Assembly (NCBI GenBank): GCA_002105175.1
Contig: MCGE01000007.1
Span: forward strand, 1,178,001-1,242,000
Origin: Absidia repens
Taxonomy: Eukaryota; Mucoromycota; Mucoromycetes; Mucorales; Cunninghamellaceae
Length of the DNA: 64,000 nucleotides
Direction: 5' to 3'
The notes under the pieces are model-generated. The model had not been told where the DNA came from. It saw nothing but the letters and a program-made list of their open reading frames with translations, and made no database searches. Below are positions 46,015-64,000 of this stretch, in pieces (positions within the stretch are counted from its first letter, which is position 1; each line of letters opens with the position of its first letter). Position numbers and translations under genes: made by a program.

Positions 46015-47357
46015 CTATACTCAAAAAAACAAAGGCTCAGCAACGTTCGGTATAGATAAAGATTGTTTTTTTTTTATGTATCCTTATATCCTTATATTTT
46101 AGTGTTACTATTATTAGTATTCTATTAACTTCATTATTTACAACTATTTGAAATTCAATAAAACTCGTCATCTCTTATAGATATCAGATATGTAGCTCCA
46201 ATGATGATTGCATTTTTTTATTATAATAGTAGACGAACGGAAATCAGAAGAGTGAAGGTTTTCTTTCATGTTGGTCATTGATTGGGGGAAAATGAGAAAT
46301 ATGAGATCAGTGGTGTCTGACGATAGGGCAATAAATGACTGTACCTGAAAACCACTGATGGAAGCGGAGTTGTACGATGGTAAAAAAAAAAAGAGATCAT
46401 ATTTGTTATAGTCAATCGCACAAAGCATGCTAACAAAGAGATATCAGAACATAATCCAAATGCAATTATTGAAAAACAGCAGAGAACCAAATGAATAAGG
46501 GAAAAAAGCATATCCGTTATAGATCTATAGAAATTACTAAGTGTGCGTAGTCAGCGAGCTAGAATCGAAAAACGTGAAATTTCAAGATACTTGCGAAAAA
46601 AAAACCCGTCATATAAGAAATAAATGCTGTTTAACCCCAGGAAAAATTTACAGCATATTTTGATATTGTATGTGATGTGGCATATTGCATAGGTAAACAA
46701 AATGCGAAACGATGATAAAAATGTAAAATAAAACAGCAAGCAAAGATTTGCAACGGGTTACTGAAAGATGCCATTCTACCTTCATGTCTGAACCCTATTT
46801 CCGTAATTTAGCCCGATACAGGTTAAACACAATTTTCACAACCCTATTCAGCATCCATGCTCCCTGTTTGACTGAATTGAAGTCTTTTTTTTTTTTCTAT
46901 TGGACCCGTATTTGCCACCTAACTAGTTAGCCTTCTATCTCTTCGACAGATATAGAGTACCTGAGACAACATCACCAAATAATAATCCTCTTCATGCCAA
47001 CCAACACCCATTCCCATTGTCATCATATCATAGTAAAATATGCAATGTTGAAAACTATACCCTAAAAAACAATAGCATGGCGAATAACAAATAGTAATAT
47101 GATAGTTTATTTATGTAGACAATAGTAATAGTAATAATGATGATGATGAATAAAAAAAAGATAATGAAAGTACAGTAAGGAATTCTGAATGTAAGAGGTG
47201 GGGGGGGATTGGGCAATAAAAGTAGGATTATATACTAAGTGGAGGTAGATAGAGTAAAATAGACATATAATAAAAAATGAAAAAAGTAAAGGAAGAATGT
47301 ACAAATAACAAAAAGTGAGAGAGAGGGTCTGTGTATGAGAGAGAAAGAGTGTGTATT

Positions 47358-49206
47358 TCAAAAGAAGGATTCCAAGAGCTGGTTAGTAAAATCATCGACG
47401 TTTTCCATCTTGATTAATCCATCTTGCTGAAGCGTGCTTGAAGGCAAGGAGGGCGATGCCAAAAAAGAAGAAGATTCAAATAGTTTCGGGTGATGCATAG
47501 GCGACATGTCACTGGTAGAGGTGGGGTTCAGATTGGCAAACATAAATGCATCGTGAGATACGTCGACAGAAGCGGTGGGAGGAAGCATCAATGCACCACA
47601 CATTTCATCCATGGTCATCATGCTAAATAATTCAGACGAGGGGGGCTTGGTGAGCACGCCACACTATTGGATCCACTACTACTACTACTACCACTGCCAC
47701 CAGCGCTTGCTTCATCAAAAGAGAGGAGTGATGGGTGTAAATCAAGCGAAGGGGACATTGATGTATTGCTAAGATTGTTGCTTGCTGTAAAATCCATCAT
47801 CGTCAACGTCTCATCGGCCAGCGATAAGCAATCGGAAAAATCCAAAGAGGCTGTTGTTCCACTCATACACGACATTGCTGGTGATAACGAGGATACTGGT
47901 GGTGATGGTGATGGCGAGGTGCTACTAATTGTCTGCTTCCTTCCTGTTTCTAGGTCCTGTGTCGGTTGTGCTAACGTCGCAGTCGTTGGTGTTGATATTG
48001 TTGTGGTGAATGGTGAGGGAAAAATGACGTGACGACTTGAATGTTTGCGAGGGGGCATAGATGGCATAAATTTTGCACGAAAAAGATCCATAGCACGCTG
48101 CAACATGTTTTTCTTTCCTGCCAATAGCTTGGGATTGAGCCAGGCCTAATCAAAGAGCCCAGAATGAGTTTTCCAGTCCATTTCAATATTCATTCTCTCT
48201 CTTTTCATTTGTTTGCCTTACCAATTTCCATGCCAGCTCGTTACATATTTTTTCTTCAATGAAACGAGAGCGACCATTCGAAGAGCCAGAAGTGGAGGAA
48301 GTGGAGGGAGGGTGTAACAAGTGACGAGGAAAGGGAGAGTTGGCCAAACGGAAATCATACGGGATATAATCTAGAGAAACGGTCTCCACATGGATCTTAA
48401 TACGACATTTGGCGCCTGTTGCAAGATCCTCCATAGTAATGGTTTTGGGTTGATTTGTTGGTTTGATGATGGTGGTATCTAGGGTAGTTGGTGTAACATA
48501 CGGAGTGCTGGTGGTGTTTGCACAGGAAGTAGCAGTGGTTGCCAAACAAGTCATGAGATCCATTAACCCCGCCTTCTCCAGTTGTTCAACATTACCGTCA
48601 TCGTGTTGCTGTTTCCGTTTTCGTAGTGTACCATTCATGAGTTTTGCTTGCCGTGCCATTCGACGAGACCGCATACTTGGATACCGATTTCGATACGAGT
48701 CCACGGCACGTTGAATCAACCCGCGTTTGCCAGAGATTTCATTTTGATTCAGCCATGCCAATTTCCATCCCAATACATTGCATTCCGTTTCGTAAGCCCA
48801 CCGATTGCCTTTGTATTGTTCCTTTGGCAGATTTGCCCGGGGATATACCTAGATAAAGTAAAAAAATTAGAGTTTAGTTCGCCTAATTCATTGTCACTAT
48901 TTGTTGTTGTTTTGCGTTTCCCTTCTCTCCTTAAAAAAATTTCCTCATTGATCCTATAGCAACTTACACAGTTTTCCGCCTTGAACTTGTCGCTAATATC
49001 ATCCAAGTGAATTGTATCCAAATCTGTCCGCACTGTATAGGTTTTCATCACCCGATTGTGAGAGTAGACAAAGGAAACCCATTCCACACCATCCTTGATT
49101 TCAGCCGTTGTAGTCAATTTGCCATGCTGTTGATTTGATAACGCGCTTCCAGAAATGTCTTGCTCTTGCCCTTGTTGCTCTTGTCCCTCTTGCTGTTGTT
49201 GCTTTT

Positions 49207-49266
<60 letters not shown>

Positions 49267-49624
49267 GGATAGAGTTTGCCACAACATTCGCCATCGCTGT
49301 AGCTAAAGCATTTGCAATCGTCACGGCCACAGAAGAAGGAGCAGCGGTAGTAGAAGTAGAATTGACAGCAGCAGTCGCGGTAGCAGCGGTCCCAGCAGTC
49401 GTACCAGCGGCAGCGCTAGTACCAGTTGCCAGCGGCATTGCACTTTCTGGAGTGTCACTAGGAGAAGTGGGTGGAGTAGCAGACTTGTTCAGCTTCCTTT
49501 TCTTGACACTGTTGATGGTAGCTTCAATCAGTTGCACTTGTTCCGTGGTTAGGCCATCCAGGATGCTTTCAGCTTTTGAGGGCGCATTAATAAAATCTTG
49601 AAATAGCATTGATGTTGAGCTCAT
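47358..49624 (-). CDS. Putative nuclear regulator with duplicated fungal domain (DUF8032-like) and poly-Q
   Basis: Exons 48968–49624, 48222–48848 and from 48145 leftward, ending at 47358, for about 690 residues. The N-terminus has an Ala/Thr-rich region and a Gln tract of about 26 (49185–49265). Then comes a conserved module EWVSFVYSHNRVMKTYTVR … NCVYPRANLPKEQYKGNRWA … CNVLGWKLAWLNQNEISGKR. A second copy of its helical part is ICNELAWKLAWLNPKLLAGK, followed by MLQRAMDLFRAKF. This resembles what I recall as the fungal DUF8032 domain; the name is not certain. The C-terminus is Ser/Pro-rich and acidic, like an activation domain. The last part changes frame at a G6 run (47640–47645): either one base is missing or a 43-nt intron is used. 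Confidence 0.7.
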
Positions 49625-51286
49625 AGTGAGTGTTTGAGTGAGATAAAGATAACAATAAGGGAGGAAAGGGGTAAATTGATGGTCTATACAAAACGAAGGG
49701 TTTTCAAGGGTGTGTATATCAAATAAGAGACAACTATGTGTATACGAGATCAAAAGGTTGGTGTTGTCAAGGCTTGCCTAATATAATAGAAGGAGAGGGT
49801 AAGGGCATAAAAGAAATAATAAGGGAGAAGAGAGAGACAGAGAGAGTATGTGTATATATGTACGAGTATATATGGAAATATAAAATGGAAAGAGAAAGAA
49901 AAGTAAAACTGAAAAAAAGAAGAGAATAAATGGCGGCGTTTAAAATCAAAATAGAGTGAATAGGGAAATGCTTCTTTGTCAGAATTTTAATTACCGTTAC
50001 CATCAGCGTGATCGGTCGATTTTTAAAAAAAGTGGAATAGCGCTTTTTTGGATTTACTTTGCGGGACCAAACTAATTCGTTTATAAAGATATGTTTTTTT
50101 ATTTTCATTTGACTGTAAAGTCACTTTGACGAAATATGAACAGGTCGCTCGATTTGACCCTACAAAGGTAGTTGAATTCCTTGGGTACACAACCCGGAGC
50201 TTCCGTAATAGGCCGACTTCCGCCTGAACTACTGAATTTAAATTAAACATTTCAATACAAATAAGATTATCAGCGGCAAATTATTTAGCAACTAATCAAC
50301 AACCTTGCATCCCCACCTTCGTTCCCGTGGAACTGATTGCGATAATAATAGCCCTGTTCTGGTTGATAATATCGTTTATTCTGCGAATGAAAAAAGGGGA
50401 GAAAGAGAGAGAGAGAAACTCGACCACTCGTCAATGGAGCAAAACAGCAGGAGAAAAATACATATGAAAATACAGTCAGTATTGGTCACCAGGAACCATT
50501 ATGGTACTTTTTTATATTTTTTTTTATTCAGCTTCATTTCCTCATTTGTAATAGATGTAGATAAATAGGTGACACCAATACCATGACAAAAAGGTATACC
50601 TATACTTATCAGCGTTAGTAGAGATTTCTTTCCGTTCTACAGCACTGGAGATGATCTATTTTGTTCTTTTGTTCCAAACATACAATTTTCATCGATTCCC
50701 CGCAATCATCATTTCCGAGTTTATCCAGTAATCTGGGGCAAAAACTGGACGAACAATTTCCGCCTGTATTTCCACTATCATACATAATGCTTCGGTATTT
50801 TTAATTATCCTTATTATTCAGGACAATAAAGTAGATAAGTACGTAAATAATAATAATAATAATAATAATACATGCTAAGCGTGTATCTAAAGGAGAGGCG
50901 ATCAACTGAAATTGCTTGAGACATATTCCAATCATATCTTATAATAGAGTCATATTTTGTAGTCACTGGCCCTTTTTTAACATCTCTGGCGCAGAGAACA
51001 TAAAACCTCATTATATTTCCCGCCTATGCTCAGCACCCAAACTTCTAATTTAGGCCATCGTTTGCACTCAAAAATCAAAACATGATTGCCATGTCAATAG
51101 CAAAGCTCAAAATGTGCCTGAAATAATGCTTTCTTATTTCAAGCTGGCGATCAGTGTCTTGCCTACACTGACAGGGAACGGCGCGAGTCTAATATTTAAT
51201 CCCCGATGGGCAAAAAAGTTCCTGGGGTTGTTTTTCCACTGGCCACTTTCTTTTTTTTTTTTTTTTTTTTGTTTTTTAGACAAACG
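49625..51286. other. Intergenic region between regulator and BolA genes
   Basis: Upstream region of two divergent genes. It includes AG-rich sequence (49800–49925), a GA-rich patch (50397–50420), an (AAT)n run (50845–50870) and a T-run leader (51251–51270). I see no gene. Confidence 0.4.
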
Positions 51287-51907
51287 ATGCTCAGATCGAT
51301 CTTGACTTCTACAGCTCAAGGTATCCCTACATCTCGACGACTTTACTCTTCACCTGCTACTTCTCGCTTTTTAAACGATTTCATGTCAACCAAAGAAAAA
51401 GGCCCAGTTCAATTATCTATTGAGCACAAGGTATATATATCTCATTTTCTCACTCCTCTCCCTTCTTTTATTTTAATTCTTTCTGGTTTTATAAAACATA
51501 TAGGTAATGGAAGCTCTGGAACCTACTGTCTTGGAAACTATCAATGAATCCCATCTTCATGCTCACCATTCTGCCATGAAAGGGGTTACTAACAAGGAAA
51601 CCCATTTCAAGTAAATCTACAAATTTCAAAAAAGTTCAACCACAACAATTTATTCACTCATTGATTGCCCTTTGTTCATTAGGTTGACTGTTGTATCCGA
51701 AAAATTCCAAGGAAAGGTATGTAATATGTAGTGACTAGATGCGTAGAGGGGGTTCGGTTTACTCACAATAGATCTCTACTCTCGGTATAGACGCTGATGC
51801 AACGTCATAGATTAATTTACGGCCTACTTGGCGATGAACTTCAACAAGGCCTACATGCCCTCACCTTGAAAACAAAAACTCAAAATGAATTAGATAGTAG
51901 AAAATGA
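51287..51907 (+). CDS. BolA-family protein, probably mitochondrial
   Basis: Four exons (51287–51430, 51504–51610, 51683–51716, 51791–51907) encode 133 residues. The N-terminus MLRSILTSTAQGIPTSRRLY is basic and Ser/Thr-rich, consistent with a mitochondrial presequence. The BolA fold follows: VMEALEPTVLETINESHLHA, HHSAMKGVTNKETHFKLTVV, SEKFQGKTLMQRHRLIYGLL, then GDELQQGLHALTLKTKT. The conserved helix-turn motif with RHRLIYGLL and the terminal HAL are clear. BolA proteins partner with monothiol glutaredoxins in iron–sulfur cluster handling. The match in size and presequence is closest to the BolA1 type. An AATAAAA signal lies at about 51944. Confidence 0.9.
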
Positions 51908-52663
51908 TGTTGTTGATGAGCTACTTTGGAATAATTTTTGTGAAATAAAACTGATTTTTTTGGAATTTATATATATATTTGTTATGGCTGACTAATGGTA
52001 GTTTGGATTAGGGGGTTGACGCCGGGTATTTGTATCAATCAGTCATGATTAGCGTTTGATATTAATTGCGAAGGTAGTGATGGGAAAGAGGGATGACGTG
52101 CGTAGTTTATAATAGTGATGATCCTTGATTGGAGCATTGATGGTTGGAATTGGTATGATTTATGTGAGTATTGGTCAATGCGGAGGAAAGGGGGTCGAGT
52201 GGGAAATAGAAGGCGATAACAATGGGGGCTAGAAACTGGGGTAGCTTTTTTGGTACACATGATTAGTGTAGTCATGGTTACTATTAAGTGATGGAGGGAT
52301 ATTACGCACAGTATGCATGAAGTGATCCGCATTGACAGTTATTGTTTGCATGAAAATGATAGGCAATAGGGAGAAGGATATCGGGTCATCGACGGCAAAA
52401 ATAGATATAAATAATCACAGTGATGAAGTTCATGCCAACATTTGTTTGTTTAGTAATTATTCTAACCACGCATAATAAAAATAAAGATAATGACAGTATA
52501 TTGTGGAATAAAAGACGTTTTTTTATTAGGATATCAGTAAAGTTGGACAAAGAATAACAAGTAGTAGGGTGTGAGGAAGTAGTAATTTGACATAATAGGT
52601 ATATAATAAATAGTATATATATGAAGGAAAAAGAGAAGGGGAAGAAGGGGACGAATGTATGAA
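51908..52663. other. Intergenic, convergent 3' ends
   Basis: 3' UTRs of the BolA and Rho genes with a short (TA)n run (51970–51980). No gene features. Confidence 0.4.
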
Positions 52664-53746
52664 TTACAAAATGATACAGGTAGATGATGAAGTATCTTGG
52701 TTGGTCTTCAAATGCACTAGAATCACAATGATAAAAAGTCAGTAAATTGTAGTTCAATCATTGTTTTTTATGCCGAAAGCTATATTATACACTACCTGAG
52801 AGAGCCACGCGTCCAGCTTGATCGAAGACTTCACGTATGCCCCGATTGTGTTTGGCAGAACATTCTAAAATTAAAAAAAAATTGAGTTTTTAATTAGTGC
52901 ATGAATTATTCACTTTTTTTTTCATAAACTTACCAAGGTATCTAACGGCATTGATATTTCGAGCCACGGTCAAACCCTTCAAGAGAAGAAGAGAGTTAGA
53001 GAATCATCCACGAGGAGGGAGGCACAAAGAAGTCAACAAGGACAATCAACCACAAGGACAATCAACCAATAAAGATAAAAAAGGTTAATATTTGAAAAGC
53101 CGCATAGCTAATACTTTTCATCCAGAAAACAAGCTAACTTACCTCTTCATACATCACAGGACGATTCTTCATTTTTTTCAGACGTTGTTCATCATCACGT
53201 AAATCGCATTTGAGAGCCACCAGAATGATTTTTGCATAGGGACAATGCTCAGATACTTCTTCCATCCAACGGTTGGGATATTTTCGAGTGAATCAAGACT
53301 ATCCACAGCGTAGCACATCATCACTACATGTGTATCAGCGTAGGACAAGGAGCGTAATCGGTCAAATTCTTCTTGGCCTAAAATATAAATATAACATAAC
53401 AAGGGATGTGATATCCGTTACGAAGTAGTACGATTTTCTTATCCTTTACCTGCCGTATCGAATAAAGATAGTTCGAGAGTATGTCCATCTACCGTCATTT
53501 CATGAACATAGTTTTCAAAAACAGTTGGTTCATAAACCTGTATTAATAATAATAAGTATAATAGTTTAGTTAGTATTTCCTTCTATTTAGTAATAAGACA
53601 ACGAGCCTTTTTCCTTTTTTCTTACTTACCTCGGGAAAGACACCTTTTGTAAAGACGGTCAAGATGGAGGATTTTCCTATAGAACCGTCGCCTACCACAA
53701 CAAGTTTTCTATGAATAGGCTTATTATTTTTGCCACAAGGAATCAT
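52664..53746 (-). CDS. rho3: Rho-family small GTPase, Rho3-like (one-base frame break)
   Basis: Exons 53630–53746, 53450–53537, 53143–53377, 52934–52976, 52796–52864 and 52664–52716. Rho motifs: P-loop GDGSIGKSS, effector loop [18 protein letters not shown], switch [27 protein letters not shown] guanine-specificity motif and [23 protein letters not shown] and the switch II match fission and budding yeast Rho3, which acts in polarised exocytosis. The last exon ends in the CAAX box CIIL, predicting geranylgeranylation; a nearer acceptor at 52780 would give a product without CAAX. Exon 3 loses frame at a G3 run (53275–53277). One extra base restores the expected DSLENIPNRW. Otherwise about 201 residues. 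Confidence 0.85.
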
Positions 53747-54088
53747 AACAATGATGTATATATTTTTGGAAAAGATGGGAAGAAGAGAGAGAGAAAAAAA
53801 AGGGGAAATGAGCCCCACTCCACAGTTATAGCGGTTTTGAATCGGCATTTCAATTTATTTTTGTAGGATAAGCCATCTTTTTTTTTCTGTTTCTTTTTAC
53901 GTTCCCTCCCCCCCCCTTCTCTTTATTATAGGAACTCGTTTTTATAGAAACTATTGATCTTTTTAGAATCGACTGCCTTTTTTATATCTAGTTTCATTTT
54001 TCCTTTTTCTTCTTCTTCTTTTTTTTTGTGTGTGAATATCACTCAACAACTTTTTTTTTCTTATACATATCTATTTATTCCCACTACC
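53747..54088. promoter_or_regulatory. Short divergent promoter between Rho and PUB1-type genes
   Basis: 342 bp, strongly pyrimidine-rich on the plus strand (53878–54060), including TTCTTCTTCTTC near 54009, as often seen upstream of highly expressed fungal genes. No specific site is identified. Confidence 0.4.
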
Positions 54089-55947
54089 ATGTCTGCCCCC
54101 GCCGCTCCCGAAATCTCTTCCAACGCCATCTATGTTGGTAACCTTGATCAGAGGTATGTACTATATGTTTTTTTTTATCTGATACGCTTTTACTGTATTA
54201 TACTGACTTGGCTTCGTTTATTATTTCTCTTGAAATAGAGTAACTGATACTATGTTGCAAGAAATCTTCGCTACTATTGGTGTTGTTGTTCAAGTCAAGG
54301 TGGTAAGTACACTCATCATATATTACAACATCGCAGTATATTCACTTTTGTTATTGTTGTTGTATTTTTTATATAGGTAAAGAGACACGGTCCTTACGTA
54401 AGTTATCATTTGAGCTTTTCCATTCCTTTTACTGTGGTAGTTAATCTGATGACCTTTATATTTTGATTTAACAGTCTGGTGTCAACTATGGCTTTGTTGA
54501 ATACGCTGACCGTCGTACTGCTGAACAAGCTATCCAAGACATGAATGGTCGTAAGATCTTCAACCACGTAAGTAAAAAATTTACCCCTTTTCTGTAAACG
54601 CGAAAGAGTCTACTCACCTGCGTGTATGTGTTTATTTTAAAACAGGAAATCAAGGTGAACTGGGCTCAAACTGGTAGTGCTGCCAAGGAAGATACCTCCA
54701 ACCACTTCCACGTGTTTGTTGGCGATCTTGCCCCTGAAATTACAGATGAAATGTTGGTCAAGGCTTTCTCCGCTTTCGGTACCATGTCGTAAGTAATTAT
54801 ATATATCTATGAAACACTGATTTGTTCTTGTAATCTCATGGCTAATTAACTGTGTTTATTTCGAATTTGTCAGAGACGCGCATGTTATGTGGGATCCTGT
54901 TTCTGGAAAGTCTCGAGGTTTTGGTTTCGCTGCTTACCGTGATAAGACCGACGCTGAACAAGCTATTGCTACTATGAACGGTGAATGGTTGGGTTCTCGT
55001 GCCATCCGTTGTAACTGGGCTACTCAAAAAGGTAAGAACGAGAAGAGGTTTTATTATATATTGGTGCTGACCGTTATCTTTTTTTTTTTCGTAGGTCAAA
55101 CTGCCACTCCTCCTCCTCAACCTGGACAACAATTGCCTTACGAAATCGCAGTTCATCAAACACCTGCTTACGTGACTAGCGTTTATGTTGGAAACTTGAC
55201 ACCCGAAACTACTCGTAAGAGACAGAGACAGAGAGAAAAGATAAAGTAGATTATTGATGAACTGAATTTTATATATATTTTTTTTTACTGTTATAGAAAA
55301 CGATCTCTTGCAACCTTTCCAACGATTCGGTTTTGTCCAAGAAATCAAGCTACAAGCTGATCGCGGTTTTGCTTTTGTCAAGTAATAAAAGAGACTTAAT
55401 AATGGGATGCGTAGAAAAATAGTAATATCACTTGTGCAGAGAGAGAGCTGACATTTTTGACATTTGTTTTTTACTTTTCATAGGATGGATACTCATGAAA
55501 ATGCAGCCAATGCTTTGGTCCAGTTACAAAATGTCAACATCCAAGGTCGTCCTGCAAAGGTAAGAAAATAAAAAAACGTGATGATTTGGTGAGTGATGGG
55601 TTACTCATCATCATTTCTAAAAAAATTACGTTAGCTCTCTTGGGGTAAGGATCGTCCTCCTACCGGCTGGCAATCGCATGGTGGTGGTTTCCAACACCAA
55701 CACCAACAACAACAAAACTGGCAACATGGCAATGGCCACAATGGTCAAATGTACGGTCGTGGAGGTAAAGTACCAATGATCAAAACGAAACAAAGCAGTA
55801 CAAATATGATCACAATGTTTTGACAAATTTTTTTTTTTTTTTTCAACTTATCAAGCTGCTGGTAATGCTGGCGCTTCCGCTGTCCCTTGGGGTCAATCTG
55901 GGCAACAACCTTTATACGACCAATACAATGCTGGTGGAAACATGTAA
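54089..55947 (+). CDS. PUB1: Triple-RRM RNA-binding protein (TIA1/PUB1 family)
   Basis: Eleven exons (54089–54153, 54239–54302, 54377–54397, 54475–54567, 54646–54788, 54874–55031, 55095–55214, 55297–55381, 55484–55559, 55635–55764, 55856–55947) give 348 residues. RRM1 has RNP2 IYVGNL and RNP1 [11 protein letters not shown]2 has VFVGDL and [11 protein letters not shown]3 has VYVGNL and RGFAFVKM, followed by a Gln/Gly-rich tail ([15 protein letters not shown]). This domain set and order is that of TIA-1/TIAR and yeast Pub1, which bind U-rich RNA, regulate stability and splicing, and join stress granules. Exon 3 is a 21-nt micro-exon. The gene lies head to head with Rho3. An AATAAAATAAAAG signal is at 56229. 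Confidence 0.93.
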
Positions 55948-56830
55948 ATTGCCCTTGGGTGAAAACTTGTGCGTTTGAATGAATGGTGGAATATATTTTT
56001 AGTTTTGAACCTCGCTCTCCCCTCCCCCCGACCCCTTCCCCACTTCTCCCTCCTTTGCATTAGTGAATTATACTTTTATCATTTATTTCTCGTTTTTCCT
56101 TCTTTTTCTTTTCTTTTCTTTATTATATTTTATCTTCGATCTTCAACAAATCATCTCCCTTGTTTTCTTCTAGTTTTTTTTATCTATTCTTTAAATTTTT
56201 ATATCATGTGTAAATAATGATCTTTGGAATAAAATAAAAGAAATGGAACTTTTATTGTCATGTATTCTGTGCACGATTATTGATTTATATAGTGTATATA
56301 CGTTTGTGTGCGTATATATGTAAGTGTGTATGCTGTTTATAAATTCTTGATCCTCATCAATGAAGCGTATGCAAATGACCAAAAATTCAATGCCCATATC
56401 TCCTGCGATTCTGCCATAATATCGATCCACCACAGAAATATGACAAACGCGAAGACCACTGCTTTGGCAGCATGAGCATACAATTTTGAACCAATGGCAG
56501 GCCGAAATGGGTGAAGCGGGACTGGAAAAGTTATTTCACACGTCAGAGGTGTGTTTTTCTATAAACGAACTGCGGGGCCAAAATTTTTTTTCCACCTTTC
56601 TTTCTCTCGTTGTTCACAGATCGTTCTTTTTTTTTGTCATCAAAACGTCTTAACTGTTTTTTTTGATAACTGTAAAAAAAGAAAGTGTCCAACATCGTGT
56701 GCTTGTTTTGACGATTACTTACATCTATCCTTTTTATCTATTTGGCAACGACAATCAATAAACAACAACCACTACATCTCGGCACAACGATCAGAAATAC
56801 AAAGCGTTCTTCAGCAACTCAACTATAAAG
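55948..56830. other. Intergenic region upstream of RPB1
   Basis: PUB1-type 3' UTR (pyrimidine-rich 56010–56130, AATAAA at about 56229), then the RPB1 promoter and leader. The leader before ATG 56831 is AC-rich (about 56745–56790). No gene is seen. Confidence 0.45.

Positions 56831-64000
<7,170 letters not shown>

Larger units (their letters stand above)
44878..47357. other. Gene-poor region with degenerate E repeat and a coding fragment
   Basis: Contains a (TA)n run (44930–44949), a degenerate E copy (44968–45440), TG-type microsatellites (45505–45535, 45597–45625), an exon-like fragment (45751–46014) and AT-rich spacer to 47357. No complete gene could be built. Confidence 0.4.

Noticed and set aside
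49155..49601. Plus-strand Cys-rich frame
   Set aside because: Complement of the poly-Q tract and Ala-rich region of the regulator on the minus strand.
52754..52779. Alternative last exon of the Rho gene ending AFGIKNND
   Set aside because: It lacks a CAAX box. The acceptor at 52717–52718 gives an exon ending CIIL with correct phase, as expected of a Rho protein.

Overview
The window is nuclear DNA of an intron-rich, AT-rich filamentous fungus, most likely an early-diverging (Mucoromycota, Mucorales-type) species. The evidence is: many short GT–AG introns of about 45–300 nt, pervasive T/A homopolymers, CAA/CAG (poly-Q) tracts, a WOPR-domain (Gti1/Pac2/Wor1-type) regulator, a DIS3L-type exosome nuclease, an 18-exon RFC1 and a heavily split RPB1. 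The placement is inferred from gene content and architecture; no species can be named.

Layout. 1–789 (-): 5' part of ORC3. 1286–3022 (+): Sel1-repeat/MYND protein. 3443–3846 (-): frameshifted Cys-rich secreted protein. 5889–6573 (+): ribosomal protein eL43. 8253–9794 (-): ankyrin protein. 9951–10715 (+): probable complex I 17.8-kDa-type subunit. 12682–14320 (+): G3BP-like NTF2+RRM protein. 15644–17300 (-): WOPR transcription factor. 18213–18836 (+): HSP10. 19131–22956 (+): RFC1. 22957–35900 is a gene-poor, repeat-rich block with a tRNA-Gly(GCC), three copies of a 1.2–2.4 kb interspersed repeat, tandem arrays and weak gene relics. 35927–40677 (-): DIS3L-type exosome nuclease. 41314–44877 (+): SPX-EXS (SYG1/XPR1) phosphate transporter. 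47358–49624 (-): duplicated-domain nuclear regulator (DUF8032-like). 51287–51907 (+): BolA-family protein. 52664–53746 (-): Rho3-type GTPase. 54089–55947 (+): TIA1/PUB1-type triple-RRM protein. 56831 to the right edge (+): RPB1, the largest RNA polymerase II subunit.

Most genes are unrelated housekeeping genes (replication: ORC3, RFC1; RNA: RPB1, PUB1, DIS3L, G3BP; mitochondria: complex I subunit, HSP10, BolA). No operon-like or pathway cluster is visible. Several pairs are divergent and share short promoters.

The most striking feature is the 3' end of RPB1. From 62330 to the end of the window the C-terminal domain is written as sixteen consecutive 21-nt micro-exons. Each encodes exactly one heptad in the same phase, separated by 71–116-nt introns, and every heptad has Ser instead of Thr at position 4. 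Any micro-exon could be skipped without changing frame, so splicing could in principle set CTD length.

Four genes, including the essential RPB1, need one extra base in a C/G run to stay open. This points to a systematic consensus undercall, and these breaks should be checked against reads before being called biological.
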